A DNA stretch of 9,377 nucleotides from PBB1 sp046154125 (GTDB lineage Bacteria > Pseudomonadota > Gammaproteobacteria > Burkholderiales > Burkholderiaceae_C). Below are positions 9,363-9,377 of the stretch, piece after piece. A program made the translations under genes and the position numbers. How positions within the stretch are numbered: the stretch's first letter is position 1; each line of letters starts with the position of its first letter. The DNA lies in NCBI GenBank assembly GCA_046154125.1, contig JBJXEJ010000141.1:1-9377 (forward strand), read 5' to 3'. The notes under the pieces were generated by a model. It was given only the letters and a program-made list of their open reading frames with translations, was not told the origin of the DNA and did not search any database.

Positions 9363-9377
9363 AGTTCGCGCCTCTGC

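Overview
The window is a GC-rich, gene-dense stretch of bacterial chromosome. The TrpC, TrpD and UvrA sequences resemble those I remember from Betaproteobacteria, especially Burkholderiales: unfused trpG and trpD, monofunctional trpC, and UvrA with small lineage-type insertions. This assignment rests on recalled family resemblance, not a search, so the order is moderately likely and the species is unknown. I saw no tRNA, rRNA, CRISPR array, insertion sequence, integrase or phage gene.

Layout from left to right: (1) the 3' three quarters of recQ (DNA helicase), forward and cut by the window start; (2) a TraB/GumN-family exported protein on the reverse strand, convergent with recQ with only 10 bp between the stop codons; (3) a 137-bp divergent intergenic region; (4) a forward gene for an LpxR-type (DUF2219) outer-membrane lipid A deacylase; (5) uvrA, forward, with a plausible promoter in the short gap before it; (6) a 197-bp leader or intergenic region; (7) the tightly packed trpG-trpD-trpC operon, forward; (8) 67 bp after trpC with an imperfect hairpin and no supported gene.

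Functionally the window holds three unrelated blocks. RecQ and UvrA both serve DNA repair, but two envelope genes on opposite strands separate them and they are not an operon. The TraB/GumN protein and the LpxR-like barrel both act in the cell envelope and share a divergent control region. trpGDC supplies the glutaminase subunit of anthranilate synthase and the next steps of tryptophan synthesis (anthranilate phosphoribosyltransferase and indole-3-glycerol-phosphate synthase). trpE, trpF, trpB and trpA are not in the window.

Nothing here clearly amounts to an undescribed system. The points most worth a second look are the trpG leader, which has a short Trp-containing ORF and several mutually exclusive GC-rich stems; the trpGDC group preceded by uvrA instead of trpE; and the altered cysteine spacing in the RecQ zinc site.
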